A DNA stretch of 64,000 nucleotides from Hyphomicrobium_A sp963817485. GTDB lineage: Bacteria; Pseudomonadota; Alphaproteobacteria; Rhizobiales; Hyphomicrobiaceae. Below are positions 1 to 8,902 of the stretch, piece after piece. A program made the translations under genes and the position numbers. Location: positions 1 to 64,000 of the forward strand of contig CAWFOR010000005.1 in assembly GCA_963817485.1 (NCBI GenBank), in the 5' to 3' direction. A model generated the notes under the pieces. That model saw only the letters and a program-made list of their open reading frames with translations, was not told where the DNA came from and ran no database searches. Numbering within the stretch: position 1 is the stretch's first letter; every line of letters begins with the position of its first letter.

Positions 1-312
1 TTACCGGCCCTCCCCACCGGCCCAAGATCGGGACGCGTGGGCAGAACGGCGCCGCGAAGACTTAGGGAATTCTTTCGCCAGCCGGAAGCGCATGCCACTT
101 TCGTTGCAGAACACTCGCGGTCGAGCACTTGCGCGCCACCTGTGAGGAGACTTGATGCCGATTGCTGCATTTCGCAAAAAGCTTGGAGCGTCGAGCTTGA
201 AACGCGTAACTGAACCCACGCCCAGCTGAGTGAGACACTTAGCGGCCCAAACAAGGCAGACGGAGTGCGCTTACGACAGCCGCGACTTCGTAGGAACTAA
301 CGTAATGTTCAC
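1..312. other. Left-edge stretch without a recognised gene
   Basis: No gene is supported here. A 72-codon frame on the minus strand (3 to 219) gives an Arg-rich protein with no recognisable domain and no signal peptide. It may be chance coding in GC-rich DNA, or a remnant. The stretch lies downstream of the mgtA stop codon. Confidence 0.4.
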
Positions 313-2997
313 TCAATCCAATCCGAATTTGCGGCTGAACCACGTCTTCATGATTTGCGTCAGGATGGCATAGCCCATGAGGATCAAGCAAAGCGGGATC
401 CAGTAGGTCGGCGGCAGCGGAATAAAGCCCAACGTGCCGCCGAGCCAAGTGAATGGAAGCGTGATACCGACCGCAGCAATAATGAGGCTGGTTGCGATTA
501 CCGCTGTACTGGCCCGGCTCTCCAGGAACGGCACCTTCGCCGTGCGGATGATGTGGATGATGAGGGTCTGGGTGAGCAAGCTCTCCACAAACCAACCGGT
601 CTGGAACAATGCGGGCTTGTCCCACGCTTGAAACAGCGTGAGCATCATGAAGAACGTGACGTAGTCGAAAATCGAGCTGATCGGGCCGATCAGAAGCACG
701 AACGTCGAGATATTGCCGATGTCCCATCGTCGGGGCATGGCCAAATACTCGGCGTCGACGTTGTCGGTCGGGATGGTCGTTTGCGAGACGTCGTAGAGAA
801 GGTTGTTGGTCAGCACTTGGATCGGCGCCATGGGCAAGAACGGCAGGAAGATGCTGGCACCAATCACGCTGAACATATTGCCGAAGGCAGAACTCGCCCC
901 CATCTTGATGTATTTCGTGATGTTACCGAAGACCTTGCGCCCCTCGATCACGCCGTCGCCGAGCACCGCCAGGCTCTTCTCGAGCAAGATGATGTCGGCC
1001 GTTTCCTTGGCAATGTCGACGGCGCTGTCCACGGATATGCCGACGTCCGCGGCTTTGAGGGCGGGACCGTCATTGATGCCGTCCCCCAAGAAGCCGACGA
1101 CGTGCCCCTTCCGATGCAGGGCGTCGATGATCGCCGCCTTCTGGGACGGCGAGACCTTCGCGAACACAGTGGCGGTTTCAGCGAGGTTCGCCAGCTCATC
1201 GGACGACAGCGTCTCAATCTCGCGGCCAAGGACGATATGATCCACAGACAGTCCAACGTCGTGACAGATCTTCCGTGAGACGATGTCATTGTCCCCAGTG
1301 AGGATCTTCACCTGCACGCCTCGCGCCTTCAGAGTGGCAATCGCTCGAGCGGCCGTCTCCTTCGGCGGGTCAAGGAACGCGATGTAGCCAAGCAACGTAA
1401 GGTTTGCCTCATCCGCAACGGAATACGCCACCTGCCCCGACGGCATCTCTTTGAAAGCGACGGCAATGACGCGAAAGCCGTCGGCGTTGAGCTTGGCCGT
1501 CGTCTCCTTGGCCTCTGCAAAGTGGCTCGCGTCGAGAGTGCCCACCTCGTCGTTGACGGCGTAGTGCGTGCAAACCGCGAAGACCTCCTCGACCGCTCCC
1601 TTGCAGATGAGGATGTGGGCGTCATCATCACGTTCGAGAACGACTGCCATCCGGCGCCGCTCGAAGTCGAATGGAATTTCGTCGATCTTGCGGAACCGCT
1701 CTTCGGCCTTCAACCTCTCGTGGAGCTCGACGTGCTGCAGGACTGCGACGTCGAGTAGGTTCTTGAGACCGGATTGGTGGAAGCTGTTCAAATAAGCGTA
1801 TTCCAGAACTCGGTCAGACTCCTCGCCGCGGAGATCGAGATGCCGCTTGAGGATGATCTGGTCCTGCGTGAGCGTGCCGGTCTTATCCGTACACAACACG
1901 TCCATTGCCCCGAAGTTCTGGATCGCATTGAGGCGCTTGACGATGACCTTCTTCTTCGACATCGCCATGGCACCCTTGGCCAAATTGACCGTCACGATCA
2001 TCGGCAGCATTTCTGGCGTGAGCCCCACCGCCACGGCCACCGCAAACAGCAGTGCCTCAAACCAATCGCCTTTGCTCAGGCCGTTGATCAGGAACACGAG
2101 GGGGACCATGATCAAGATGAGGCCGAGCATCATCCAGGTGACCCGAGTGATACCCTTGTCGAAGCTGGTCAGGACGCGCTGCTCGGCGATCGTGCCCGCG
2201 ACCTGGCCAAAGGCCGTCCGAGCGCCGGTTAGCACGACAACACCGCAACCGACCCCGCTGACGACAGCGCTGCCCATGAAGCAGATGTTCGGGAGATCGA
2301 ACGGCGTTTCCGCGCAGCCGACGTGGGGCTGAGCATTCTTCTCGAGCGGCATTGCTTCGCCGGTCAGCGTCGACTGGTTGACGAAGAGATCTTTTGCTGA
2401 GATCAGCCTCAGGTCGGAGGGGATCATGTCGCCGGCTGACAGCAACACGATGTCGCCGGGGACGAGCTGCCCGATCGGCACGTCGTTGTGCCCTTGCGCG
2501 GTCCCGCCATCCTGTCGGCGCACGGTCGCGTTGGTCTGCACCATCCGCCGCAGAGCGTCGGCAGCCTTGGTTGAGCGGTGCTCCTGAAAGAAACCGAGCG
2601 AGACGCTGAGGAGGACCATGACGGCGATCATGATCGCGGCCCTCTGGTCGCCGAGGAAGTATGACGCGGCCGCAAGTGTTAGCAGGAGCAAGTTCAGAGG
2701 GTTGATCGAGCGACTGATGATCTCACCGGGTATCGTGTGGCGCGCCTCGTGAGCCACCTCGTTAGGTCCTACTGACCGCAGCCGCGCTTCGGCCTCCTGC
2801 GTAGTTAGGCCATTCGCCGAACCGCCAAGCCGCTGCAGCGCCTCGTCGGGGGGACAGCGCGCCACCTCACCCAGAGTTACACTGCTCGCGGCGGATCCTG
2901 TTGTAGAGTTGAGTGATCGTTGCCGGAGTCGAGCAGTATAGGACGTGATGAAGGCCGGCATACCGATCCACGCAGTGCCCTCCTCTTGGCGGAGCAT
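313..2997 (-). CDS. mgtA: Magnesium-transporting P-type ATPase, MgtA/MgtB type (P3B)
   Basis: This inner-membrane pump couples ATP hydrolysis to Mg2+ uptake. The 894-residue protein is the usual family length and has every P-type hallmark: an N-terminal cation-ATPase domain (about 40-110), the actuator loop TGE (212-214), the membrane motif LTPEML (326-331), the phosphorylated Asp371 in DKTGTLT, and the hinge GDGINDGPALKAADVG followed by six C-terminal membrane segments. The motif QTTIPTDNVD in the C-terminal membrane part fits MgtA. The first ATG is at 2997. A second at 2961 trims 12 residues, and a GAGGAG lies between the two, so the start is not settled. It is a single gene with no linked regulator. 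No mgtA leader riboswitch is recognisable upstream. The frame is intact over 2.7 kb. Confidence 0.93.
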   Translation of the reverse strand: MLRQEEGTAWIGMPAFITSYTARLRQRSLNSTTGSAASSVTLGEVARCPPDEALQRLGGSANGLTTQEAEARLRSVGPNEVAHEARHTIPGEIISRSINPLNLLLLTLAAASYFLGDQRAAIMIAVMVLLSVSLGFFQEHRSTKAADALRRMVQTNATVRRQDGGTAQGHNDVPIGQLVPGDIVLLSAGDMIPSDLRLISAKDLFVNQSTLTGEAMPLEKNAQPHVGCAETPFDLPNICFMGSAVVSGVGCGVVVLTGARTAFGQVAGTIAEQRVLTSFDKGITRVTWMMLGLILIMVPLVFLINGLSKGDWFEALLFAVAVAVGLTPEMLPMIVTVNLAKGAMAMSKKKVIVKRLNAIQNFGAMDVLCTDKTGTLTQDQIILKRHLDLRGEESDRVLEYAYLNSFHQSGLKNLLDVAVLQHVELHERLKAEERFRKIDEIPFDFERRRMAVVLERDDDAHILICKGAVEEVFAVCTHYAVNDEVGTLDASHFAEAKETTAKLNADGFRVIAVAFKEMPSGQVAYSVADEANLTLLGYIAFLDPPKETAARAIATLKARGVQVKILTGDNDIVSRKICHDVGLSVDHIVLGREIETLSSDELANLAETATVFAKVSPSQKAAIIDALHRKGHVVGFLGDGINDGPALKAADVGISVDSAVDIAKETADIILLEKSLAVLGDGVIEGRKVFGNITKYIKMGASSAFGNMFSVIGASIFLPFLPMAPIQVLTNNLLYDVSQTTIPTDNVDAEYLAMPRRWDIGNISTFVLLIGPISSIFDYVTFFMMLTLFQAWDKPALFQTGWFVESLLTQTLIIHIIRTAKVPFLESRASTAVIATSLIIAAVGITLPFTWLGGTLGFIPLPPTYWIPLCLILMGYAILTQIMKTWFSRKFGLD

Positions 2998-3045
2998 GTT
3001 TTGGGGCCCTCTGGAAACGTGTGACAGGCACGAGCAGATAAGCGC

Positions 3046-3153
3046 TCACGCGAACAGTGACGCAAGGAAGTAGGAAGCTGCGGCGGCAAGGCCACCGACG
3101 GCCGCTGTCTGCACACTCGACTTGACAACACTGAGGCCGGTTAACCGCCCCAT
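3046..3153 (-). pseudogene. Possible C-terminal remnant of a VIT/CCC1-like membrane transporter
   Basis: A 35-codon minus-strand frame upstream of mgtA encodes a short peptide with a Gly/Ala-rich hydrophobic helix (AAVGGLAAAASYFLASLF). It resembles the last membrane helix of VIT/CCC1 (DUF125) iron/manganese transporters, which often end this way. A stop codon lies a few codons upstream, so nothing longer is encoded. The assignment rests on a short similarity judged by eye. A small free-standing membrane peptide or chance are the alternatives. Confidence 0.25.
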
Positions 3154-3274
3154 GACCGCTCCGAAAACAATCTTCAAGGGTTAGGGTTGGCACGTTCTTT
3201 CTTTGCTTGCATTTTCGCACTGCCTGTTAACAACCAACGCATCTGAGTGTTTCCTCGCAGCAACTCGGCCGGGG

Positions 3275-3934
3275 TCAATGACGCGGGCGCACGACGGCAA
3301 TTGGCAGCGCCGCTATCTCGCGCGTAGGCTCGAGAAACACCCAACCCCGTGGATTGAGGGACGACTGACGCAGCAGAAAATGGTACGGCGTCTTGCTCCA
3401 GAGACGGACGTCGTTGACTTTGTTGTCCAGGATGAAGTCCCCTGCCTCGGTGCGGGCGGTCAGCACGGCATGGCCTTCTCCGTTTTCGTCGATAACTACA
3501 GTCATCAGCAGAGCGCTTGAAGGCCACCCCAGCTGCACAAGATCGTGCCGCTTCAAGAGCGCATCGTCCTCGCAGTCACCTTTCCCGTCAGCCGGGAGGG
3601 TCCAATATTCATTGACGCCATAGTGCTCCAAGTCCGTTTCGGGGGTGATGGATTGATTGACCCCACGATTGATCTGATCGAGCTCGCGTAGACGCTGGGG
3701 AGATGCGGCAATCCGCGTCTCAACGGTCGAGTTTGCGACGCATTCGCCTGGATTCTTTTCACAGAAGCGGACAAACCCAGACGGCGGGTCGGCCGAACCG
3801 TAGGCCCGCATGAAAAGGGTCGGATGGTCCACCGGGCGACCGGGATGGACGGCCGCTACTTCCTGGGCTCTTAGCCCGTTCGCGAGAAACAGAATACTGA
3901 AACCAAGGACGCTACTGATACCCATCGACCGCAT
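3275..3934 (-). CDS. Transglutaminase-like cysteine protease, BTLCP family, exported
   Basis: The product is a bacterial transglutaminase-like cysteine proteinase of about 219 residues (the family earlier called DUF920). Counting from the preferred ATG, residues 1-23 form a signal peptide ending LRAQ. The catalytic triad is visible: Cys121 in GKGDCEDDALLK, His155 in GEGHAVLT and Asp170 in DFILDNK. The frame opens upstream at 4027, but the 31 extra residues are polar and precede a clear signal sequence, so the start at 3934 is chosen. Family members are periplasmic or envelope-associated and often sit beside c-di-GMP-controlled adhesin systems (LapG is the related example). No LapD or large adhesin is adjacent, so the substrate is unknown. 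Confidence 0.82.
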   Translation of the reverse strand: MRSMGISSVLGFSILFLANGLRAQEVAAVHPGRPVDHPTLFMRAYGSADPPSGFVRFCEKNPGECVANSTVETRIAASPQRLRELDQINRGVNQSITPETDLEHYGVNEYWTLPADGKGDCEDDALLKRHDLVQLGWPSSALLMTVVIDENGEGHAVLTARTEAGDFILDNKVNDVRLWSKTPYHFLLRQSSLNPRGWVFLEPTREIAALPIAVVRPRH

Positions 3935-4158
3935 GACCCGAGCCCCACATACTTGGGTAACTTGCCGCTCGGCACAAAAGGTGCCTCCAGGCGTTGTCCT
4001 TAACTGATAGGAGGAAGGTCTCGGCACTTAGTAGCGCACGCAACGAAGTGTCGATTTTTGTGACGTTGCGTTGTGTTCGTGGACACCGTTTCGTAGGGCG
4101 GGGCGAACTGCAAGTGCCGCCCGCTCCCACTACTCTAAATTCGGTCTCGTCCCGACCA

Positions 4159-4593
4159 TCACTGGGCGCCGACAGCATCCGCGATACACTTCTTCATGTG
4201 GCTATCGAGGGCCGCCCCCGCGAGTTTCTGCGACTTACCGTCGGCGTCGCACGATGCTGCCGCATCCTGCTCGCACTTCTTCATGAAGCTATTGAGAGCG
4301 GCGCCGGCGAGCTTCTTCTCTCCCGCTTGGCCCTTGCACGTCAGCGAGGCCTTGTCGCCGACGGCATCGGCGATGCACTTCTTCATGTGACTGTCGAGGG
4401 CGGCACCCGCGAGCTTCTGCGACTTACCGTCGGCATTGCAAGCTGCGGCCGCGTCCTGCTCGCATTTAGTCATGAAGCTCGTCAGCGCGGCACCCGCGAG
4501 CTTCTTTTCGGCGGCTTTGGTTGTGCACGAGGCGTCGGCCAGCGCGCTCGCACTGAACACACAAAGAGAAACAGCGATCGCAATGCATCTCAT
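4159..4593 (-). CDS. Exported PsiF-repeat protein with internal duplication
   Basis: This is a small periplasmic protein with PsiF repeats. From the ATG at 4593 it starts with a signal peptide (MRCIAIAVSLCVFSASALA) and matures to about 125 residues. The core motif KKLAGAAL..S.MKKC occurs four times, arranged as two near-identical 63-residue halves that each hold paired cysteines. E. coli PsiF is a phosphate-starvation-inducible protein of unknown role; family membership says nothing firm about function here. A good ribosome binding site (AAGGGAGG, 6 nt before the ATG) fixes the start, although the frame is open to 4740. No Pho box was identified by eye. Confidence 0.85.
   Translation of the reverse strand: MRCIAIAVSLCVFSASALADASCTTKAAEKKLAGAALTSFMTKCEQDAAAACNADGKSQKLAGAALDSHMKKCIADAVGDKASLTCKGQAGEKKLAGAALNSFMKKCEQDAAASCDADGKSQKLAGAALDSHMKKCIADAVGAQ
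4168..4545 (-). repeat. Tandem 189-bp duplication within the PsiF-like gene
   Basis: Two adjacent 189-bp units (4168-4356 and 4357-4545) encode two 63-residue halves that are nearly identical at protein level and closely similar at DNA level. For example, CACTTCTTCATGTG recurs at 4187 and 4376, exactly 189 bp apart. Each half carries two versions of the KLAGAAL motif, so the gene looks like two rounds of duplication. Confidence 0.8.
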
Positions 4594-4836
4594 TATAGGC
4601 CTCCCTTGCTGGGCGTACACGCCATCTGGATGTCGAGAGAACCCATTATCATATCGCGGGAACCCCCGCTCACGCTTTTGGACGCGCCTTGGTTCGACTT
4701 CACGGATCGACGGTTCGCAGGAGCCACTCCCTTTCTGCAATATGTTGCCTTAAAGGACTGTCGCAAAGTGAAGCGGCGCACGCTGCCCCAAGGCAAGCGT
4801 ATTGGTCTTTGGCAGCGGCTGATCCGGCGGCTCAGC

Positions 4837-4862
4837 TCGCCCCCGCAGCTTTGCGGGGGCGA
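4837..4862 (-). terminator. Strong GC hairpin downstream of the small exported-protein gene
   Basis: A perfect 11-bp stem (TCGCCCCCGCA pairing with TGCGGGGGCGA) closes a 4-nt loop 38 bp after the stop codon of the gene ending at 4900. No U tract follows on the minus strand, so it is either a weak intrinsic terminator or an mRNA 3'-end stabiliser. Confidence 0.5.
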
Positions 4863-4899
4863 CACGGTGACGACGGCTCTTAGCCGCGTCGAGCGGTGC

Positions 4900-5106
4900 T
4901 TACCACCACCAGCGGCGCCAATGGCGGCGGTGATGGTAGCGCCAGTGGCGGCGCCAGTAGACCTGCTCGACCGCAGCCGTGGCCGGGGTGACATTGGCGA
5001 GCTTGCCGAGGGTGATGCCCGAAGCAGGCGCGGCCTGCGCGCTGCCGGCGGCGACGATGCAGGCGAGAGCGCCTGCAGCGACGGTCAGGGGAATCATTCT
5101 GGTCAT
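4900..5106 (-). CDS. Small exported protein with Trp/Arg/His-rich tail
   Basis: A 68-residue protein with a clear signal peptide (about residues 1-26, ending AGSAQA) and a compact mature part. The last 18 residues are almost only Trp, Arg, His and Tyr (YWRRHWRYHHRRHWRRWWW region). Short exported proteins with such basic-aromatic tails occur widely in Hyphomicrobiales, but no function is established. The composition could suit metal, heme or membrane binding, which is speculation. A GC hairpin lies just downstream. The start is set by the signal peptide; the longer frame reaching 5269 lies in another register and is a shadow. Confidence 0.7.
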   Translation of the reverse strand: MTRMIPLTVAAGALACIVAAGSAQAAPASGITLGKLANVTPATAAVEQVYWRRHWRYHHRRHWRRWWW

Positions 5107-5499
5107 TACGGTTCCTTCCCTGTTGGCTCTCGATGAGCGGTGAAAACAGCATCGCTCTACGAGTCATAACAAGATCGCACTGCAAAGATGCGGCGCCTTG
5201 ATGTGCATCAATTCTCGTGTTCAAAGAACTTCTCGCAGACCAGCGCATCGCGAAAGAAGCGGGTGACATTGATGAGCGATTAGAGCCCTTCGTTCGTCAC
5301 CCATGCGAACCGATAACGGTCCTGCGTCAGCTTGCCTATGTCGAGCGATGGCTCCATGGCGCCAACGGCGCCGCGCTAAGCAGGAGCAAAAATAAAATGG
5401 CTGCCCCGACGTCAGTCAAGCTCCGCACCAAGTATGGACGGCCGGCGTGTGCTCAATGGCATCCTCCGACTTTCTCGATTCTGCTTTTCGGTGGCAAAC
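5107..5499. other. Intergenic stretch, about 390 bp, lower GC
   Basis: This lies between two divergent genes and probably carries both promoters. A 96-codon plus-strand frame (5217-5507) has no recognisable domain or convincing ribosome binding site, so I do not call it. The stretch has visibly lower GC than the housekeeping regions. Confidence 0.4.
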
Positions 5500-6768
5500 A
5501 TGCGTAAATCCTTCTCAGCGAAGGGTCAAGTCTTTCGGCGCGTGAGACGATCACAGCGTTGGGGTTGGCGGGCCGGAGCGTCGAGCTTCTCACAAGCGAC
5601 CCCAGGTGCCTTGGCAGGTTCTCCCAATTCGTAACGGACGTGCATCGCGCCCCGCCAGCTGGTTTGGACCCCTCCGGTTATCTTGAAGTGACCCTGAAGG
5701 TCATTCGAGACCGTAAGATCGACGTTCTGATGCCGGTACACGATCAAGCCTATCTGTTCGCAGCAAGACGACAGCTCATTCCCTCAAACGTGGGGCTCGC
5801 CCTCGCTTCATTTCACTCCTTCGAACAGGTTCAGAGCAAAGAACGCTTCACGGCTTTGTTGTCGCGCTTGTGTATTCCGCAGCCTCAGACCGACATGTGT
5901 AGAGTGACTGACCTAAATGAACTCAACCAATCTTATCCTTTTTTCGTGAAGACGCCGTTCGGAACAGCCAGCGAAGGTGTTTGGCGGATCAAAGACGCAA
6001 GTGACATGCGAAACCTCGTGAAAGGGCTCAATCATCAGGGCACCAAGCAAGTTGTCGTTCAATCAGAGATCGCCGGTAAGTTGGAGCGCGGGCAAATGAT
6101 ATTCGATGGAGGCCGTCTTGTTGCCTTCCACACCTATCGGCAACTCGCTTCCGGGCCCGGAGGCGGCGATGTTTTAAAGGTGAGTGTTGCGCGCCCGGAT
6201 GTCATCGCATATGCCGAGAAAATCGGCGCGGCACTCGCTTGGCATGGCGCGCTCTCGTTCGACTACATTGTCGAAGACGGCACTGAGAACCCCTTTTTTA
6301 TTGATGCAAACCCACGTCTCGTCGAGCCGATGAACGCTTTGTTGAGCGGTGTCGATCTCGCGGGAGCACTTCTCGAAGTGTCGCTTGGAAGGTCTCCACC
6401 GCGCCAAGCCGAGGGCAAGGCTTGCGTCCTGACGCGATTGGGCATGATGGGGCTCATGGACGCGGCGAACCGACGTGGTCTGCGCAGAGATGTTGTTCGC
6501 GAAATCATCCTCCTGGCGAGCGGGTGGAGGCCGCTATCGGGGTGCCATCGAGGAACTTACTCCTGTCCAAGCCGATCCCAGATGCGCAATTCCCCTATGC
6601 GCGGTCGCGATTCGATTGCTGTTATCACCGTCCGCGTCGGCGCGGATGACGGGGGATACCGTTCGAAGTTACAGCCTGACCTCCGAGACTATCCGCCGTC
6701 TGCAAGAATGGAACGCCGAGGACCCCACCAACAGCGTCACTGGCAGTAGCTCAGCCACTTCCCCTTAG
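5500..6768 (+). CDS. ATP-grasp domain protein (two apparent frameshifts)
   Basis: The protein, about 420 residues once repaired, has a Rossmann-like N-terminus (KILLSEGSSLSARETITALG region), a central ATP-grasp fold with the nucleotide-binding segment PFFVKTPFGTASEG, and the metal-binding FFIDANPRL. ATP-grasp enzymes join a carboxylate to an amine or thiol through an acyl-phosphate; the substrate here is unknown. The reading frame breaks twice. After ATGCGTAAA (5500-5508) one A seems to be missing, because the next frame resumes the expected N-terminal strand. Near 6526 one extra base shifts the frame before RYRGAIEELTPVQ, which carries on to the stop at 6768. Read as it stands, only a TTG-started internal frame (5559-6749) is open. 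This is either sequencing error or a recent pseudogene. Confidence 0.65.
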
Positions 6769-6946
6769 CGAAGAAACACATTCCCGCCGAGCGCTCGTGA
6801 CGTACAAAAGAAAGCGGCTAAACGCACTAGACCCGAGCATCAATCGCGAGCTCAATACCAAATTTGACGCTGTCTTGCGCCAAATGCGACGAAACCGCAG
6901 CTGGCTATGGATGTCCGAGGATGAACATGCAAATCAAGGGACAGCA

Positions 6947-7165
6947 ATGATGCGGAGCGGCCTCATTTGGTTTGGGAGGGTCAGCCTACTCGTTGGCGCG
7001 CTTCTTATCGCTGCGAACGTGGCGATGAACTTCATGGGGCTAAGCGCGAGCTACAATATCGGCGACCCGTCCAAGGATCAGTTCGTTCTGATTTCCTTTT
7101 GGCACATCGGAGCCGCGCTTGCGATCATCGGCGTTGTCGCGGTCTTTGCGGGAACGCGGAACTGA
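6947..7165 (+). CDS. Small membrane protein with two predicted helices
   Basis: A 72-residue protein with two hydrophobic segments (SLLVGALLIAANVAMNFMG and the C-terminal IGAALAIIGVVAVFAG) separated by a polar loop. No family is recognised. The start is chosen at the ATG ATG pair because AAGGGA lies 5 nt upstream. The same frame stays open from a GTG at 6797, which would add 50 basic, soluble residues without a visible ribosome binding site. Confidence 0.55.
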   Translation: MMRSGLIWFGRVSLLVGALLIAANVAMNFMGLSASYNIGDPSKDQFVLISFWHIGAALAIIGVVAVFAGTRN

Positions 7166-7192
7166 TCCGACAGCGAAGCTGCCGAGGCCTGA

Positions 7193-7585
7193 TCAGTGCG
7201 CCCTTACGAATTCGCCGCTGAGGCAAACCCTTGCAGCGGTGCAGCCGTCGAGGTGCCAGGTCCCTGAGCCTGTTAACTGCATGCGAGTCCTGTAGGTGGC
7301 GCCGGTCTCTGGACTCACGACGTCTCCGAACCAGGCACCTTCCTTGTTCGTCAGCTCAGAGCCAAAGATCTCCAACCCGACGTTCTTCGGACCGGCCACC
7401 ACCTTTGCGCAGATCTTCCTGTCTGCGCACTCCGTAACCTCGATCGTGTACCTCTGCCAGTTCCAGCGGCCCAACATGTCTTTGATGTCGGCTGCGACGG
7501 CGAAGCCTCCCAACACGAGCGGCACGATCATGGAGACGACCCGGAGCAGCCTTCTTACATCGCGCACAGATCGCTCCTTCATCAT
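7193..7585 (-). CDS. Exported DUF2147-like protein
   Basis: A 130-residue protein with a Sec signal peptide (basic start, hydrophobic core SMIVPLVLGGFAVA, cleavage near AVAA). The mature part has the small beta-rich pattern of DUF2147-like proteins: GRWNWQRYTIEVTEC early, a G..Y..RMQLTG strand, and a C-terminal L.GC..A..CLSGEFVR. Family members are small periplasmic proteins of unknown function. Three or four cysteines could form disulfides. It is a single gene, convergent with the small membrane protein at 6947-7165. Confidence 0.6.
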   Translation of the reverse strand: MMKERSVRDVRRLLRVVSMIVPLVLGGFAVAADIKDMLGRWNWQRYTIEVTECADRKICAKVVAGPKNVGLEIFGSELTNKEGAWFGDVVSPETGATYRTRMQLTGSGTWHLDGCTAARVCLSGEFVRAH

Positions 7586-7646
7586 TCAGATCCAGAGGGT
7601 GGCACAATCCCGCCGGCGGCGGCTCAGTCGATGCTCGAACGTTGGC

Positions 7647-8209
7647 TCACCCAACCCAGCGAATTACGGGCTCTTTGCGCGGGACGGGCGGCGGCGCGAC
7701 CTTCGGATGTCCGACGATGATTGGCGCAATCGGCACCCACGCAGCAGGCAGGCCGAGCATGCTTTTCCCGGCGGACGTGTTGAGGAAGCTCTGCGCAAAG
7801 CCTATCCAACAGCTAGCCGAGTCCAATCGCGTATGCGGCGAGCATGAGATTCTCGGCAGCCAATGCGCAGTCTTCGACAATCCAAGGGCCCTGCACGCTG
7901 GCAGAGATCAAGATCAATACGGGTGCACGATAGAAGATGTGAAAATTCGGATCACTAAGCAGCGAGGCAAAGTGGCCCGAGTGGCCGCCCGCCGGCGTCG
8001 TCGAGAGCATATGGGATTTTGCATCCTGCGAGAGCCGATCAAGTAGGCTTTGATCGCGGACGACAGTGAACGTCCATGGCTGCTCATTTACCGCGCTCGG
8101 GGCGTGCACGGCAGAATCAATCAGAATTCTGGATGACTTTCTCGTCGACGCCTTGCGACGTGTAATCACGCACGGACCGGCGGCCGGCGATCGCGTTGTC
8201 GAGGTCCAT
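7647..8209 (-). CDS. Nitroreductase family protein (two apparent frameshifts)
   Basis: Joined across two shifts this gives a nitroreductase of about 186 residues, an FMN enzyme reducing nitro or related compounds with NAD(P)H. The N-terminus IAGRRSVRDYTSQGVDEKV is the standard family start. The middle holds APSAVNEQPWTFTVV, and the C-terminus GLPAAWVPIAPIIVGHPK is the typical flavin-pocket end. The frame breaks near 8124 (in IQ/LIDSA) and near 7813, where removing one T turns a TAG stop into the expected GLGSCWIGFAQSF. The ATG at 8209 begins MDLDNAI. Both breaks behave like single-base errors. Confidence 0.65.
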
Positions 8210-8375
8210 TGTCTTGTCTCCTGAACACTTAAATAATTCGCGCTCCTCCTCGCGGTGTAATTGATCCCCATCAAGCCCAGACGGCACCAGCCGGACTACA
8301 CGCAAAATCAGGGTTATGAGAAGGCTTCGCCGACTGGCGATCTGAGCTAATGGGCGACGCGATACCGACTCGAAA

Positions 8376-8700
8376 TTGACGCAGCGCTTTCCTGCAAAGC
8401 GCGATTTCATCACCGGCGCCGCAAGCGGCCTTGGCCACGCGCTGGCACTCGAGTTCGCCCGCGCAGGTTGGCGGCTTGGAAATCTTGACATCTCGCAGCA
8501 AGGACTTGATTTGACCCATCGGAGCTCCAGGCAAGCGATGCGCCGCTCGTTAGCTCCTACTGCGGTTCAGTCGGTTCAGAGCCCTTCGTGTCCGCGTGGA
8601 CTTTTCGGCCCGGCAAGGTGGGCTCGATATCATCGTCAACAACGCAGGCGTCGGCGTCGCGGGCGCCGTCGATGTGCTTGCCGTGGATGCTTCAAAGGTT
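8376..8700 (+). pseudogene. Truncated short-chain dehydrogenase remnant
   Basis: Two frames together show the N-terminal half of a short-chain dehydrogenase: the cofactor loop FITGAASGLGHALALEFARAG around 8402-8464, and the strand-4 motif GGLDIIVNNAGVGVAGAVD around 8625-8680 in a different frame. After about 8700 no SDR sequence follows in any frame; the catalytic Tyr-x-x-x-Lys and the C-terminal half are missing. This is a real truncation, unlike the single-base shifts elsewhere. Confidence 0.6.
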
Positions 8701-8902
8701 CGGCCACATGGTGCAAGAGACGCTTTCGGGCCGCACGCGTCGTCTTCTCGAAAAGAAGTGAGGACATGACCTCTTCGCGCTAAGCGGCGCAGCGCCGCGA
8801 AAATCGGTAGCTGGCGACGTCGGCTGTTGAGTGATGAACTGACTCGCCTTCGGTTCAAATTGCGCGGCCGCATGTGACGGCTTGGCAGTCTGAAAGGTCA
8901 CC

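Noticed and set aside
5217..5507. 96-codon plus-strand frame before the ATP-grasp gene
   Set aside because: No domain, no convincing ribosome binding site, and it overlaps the likely ATP-grasp start.
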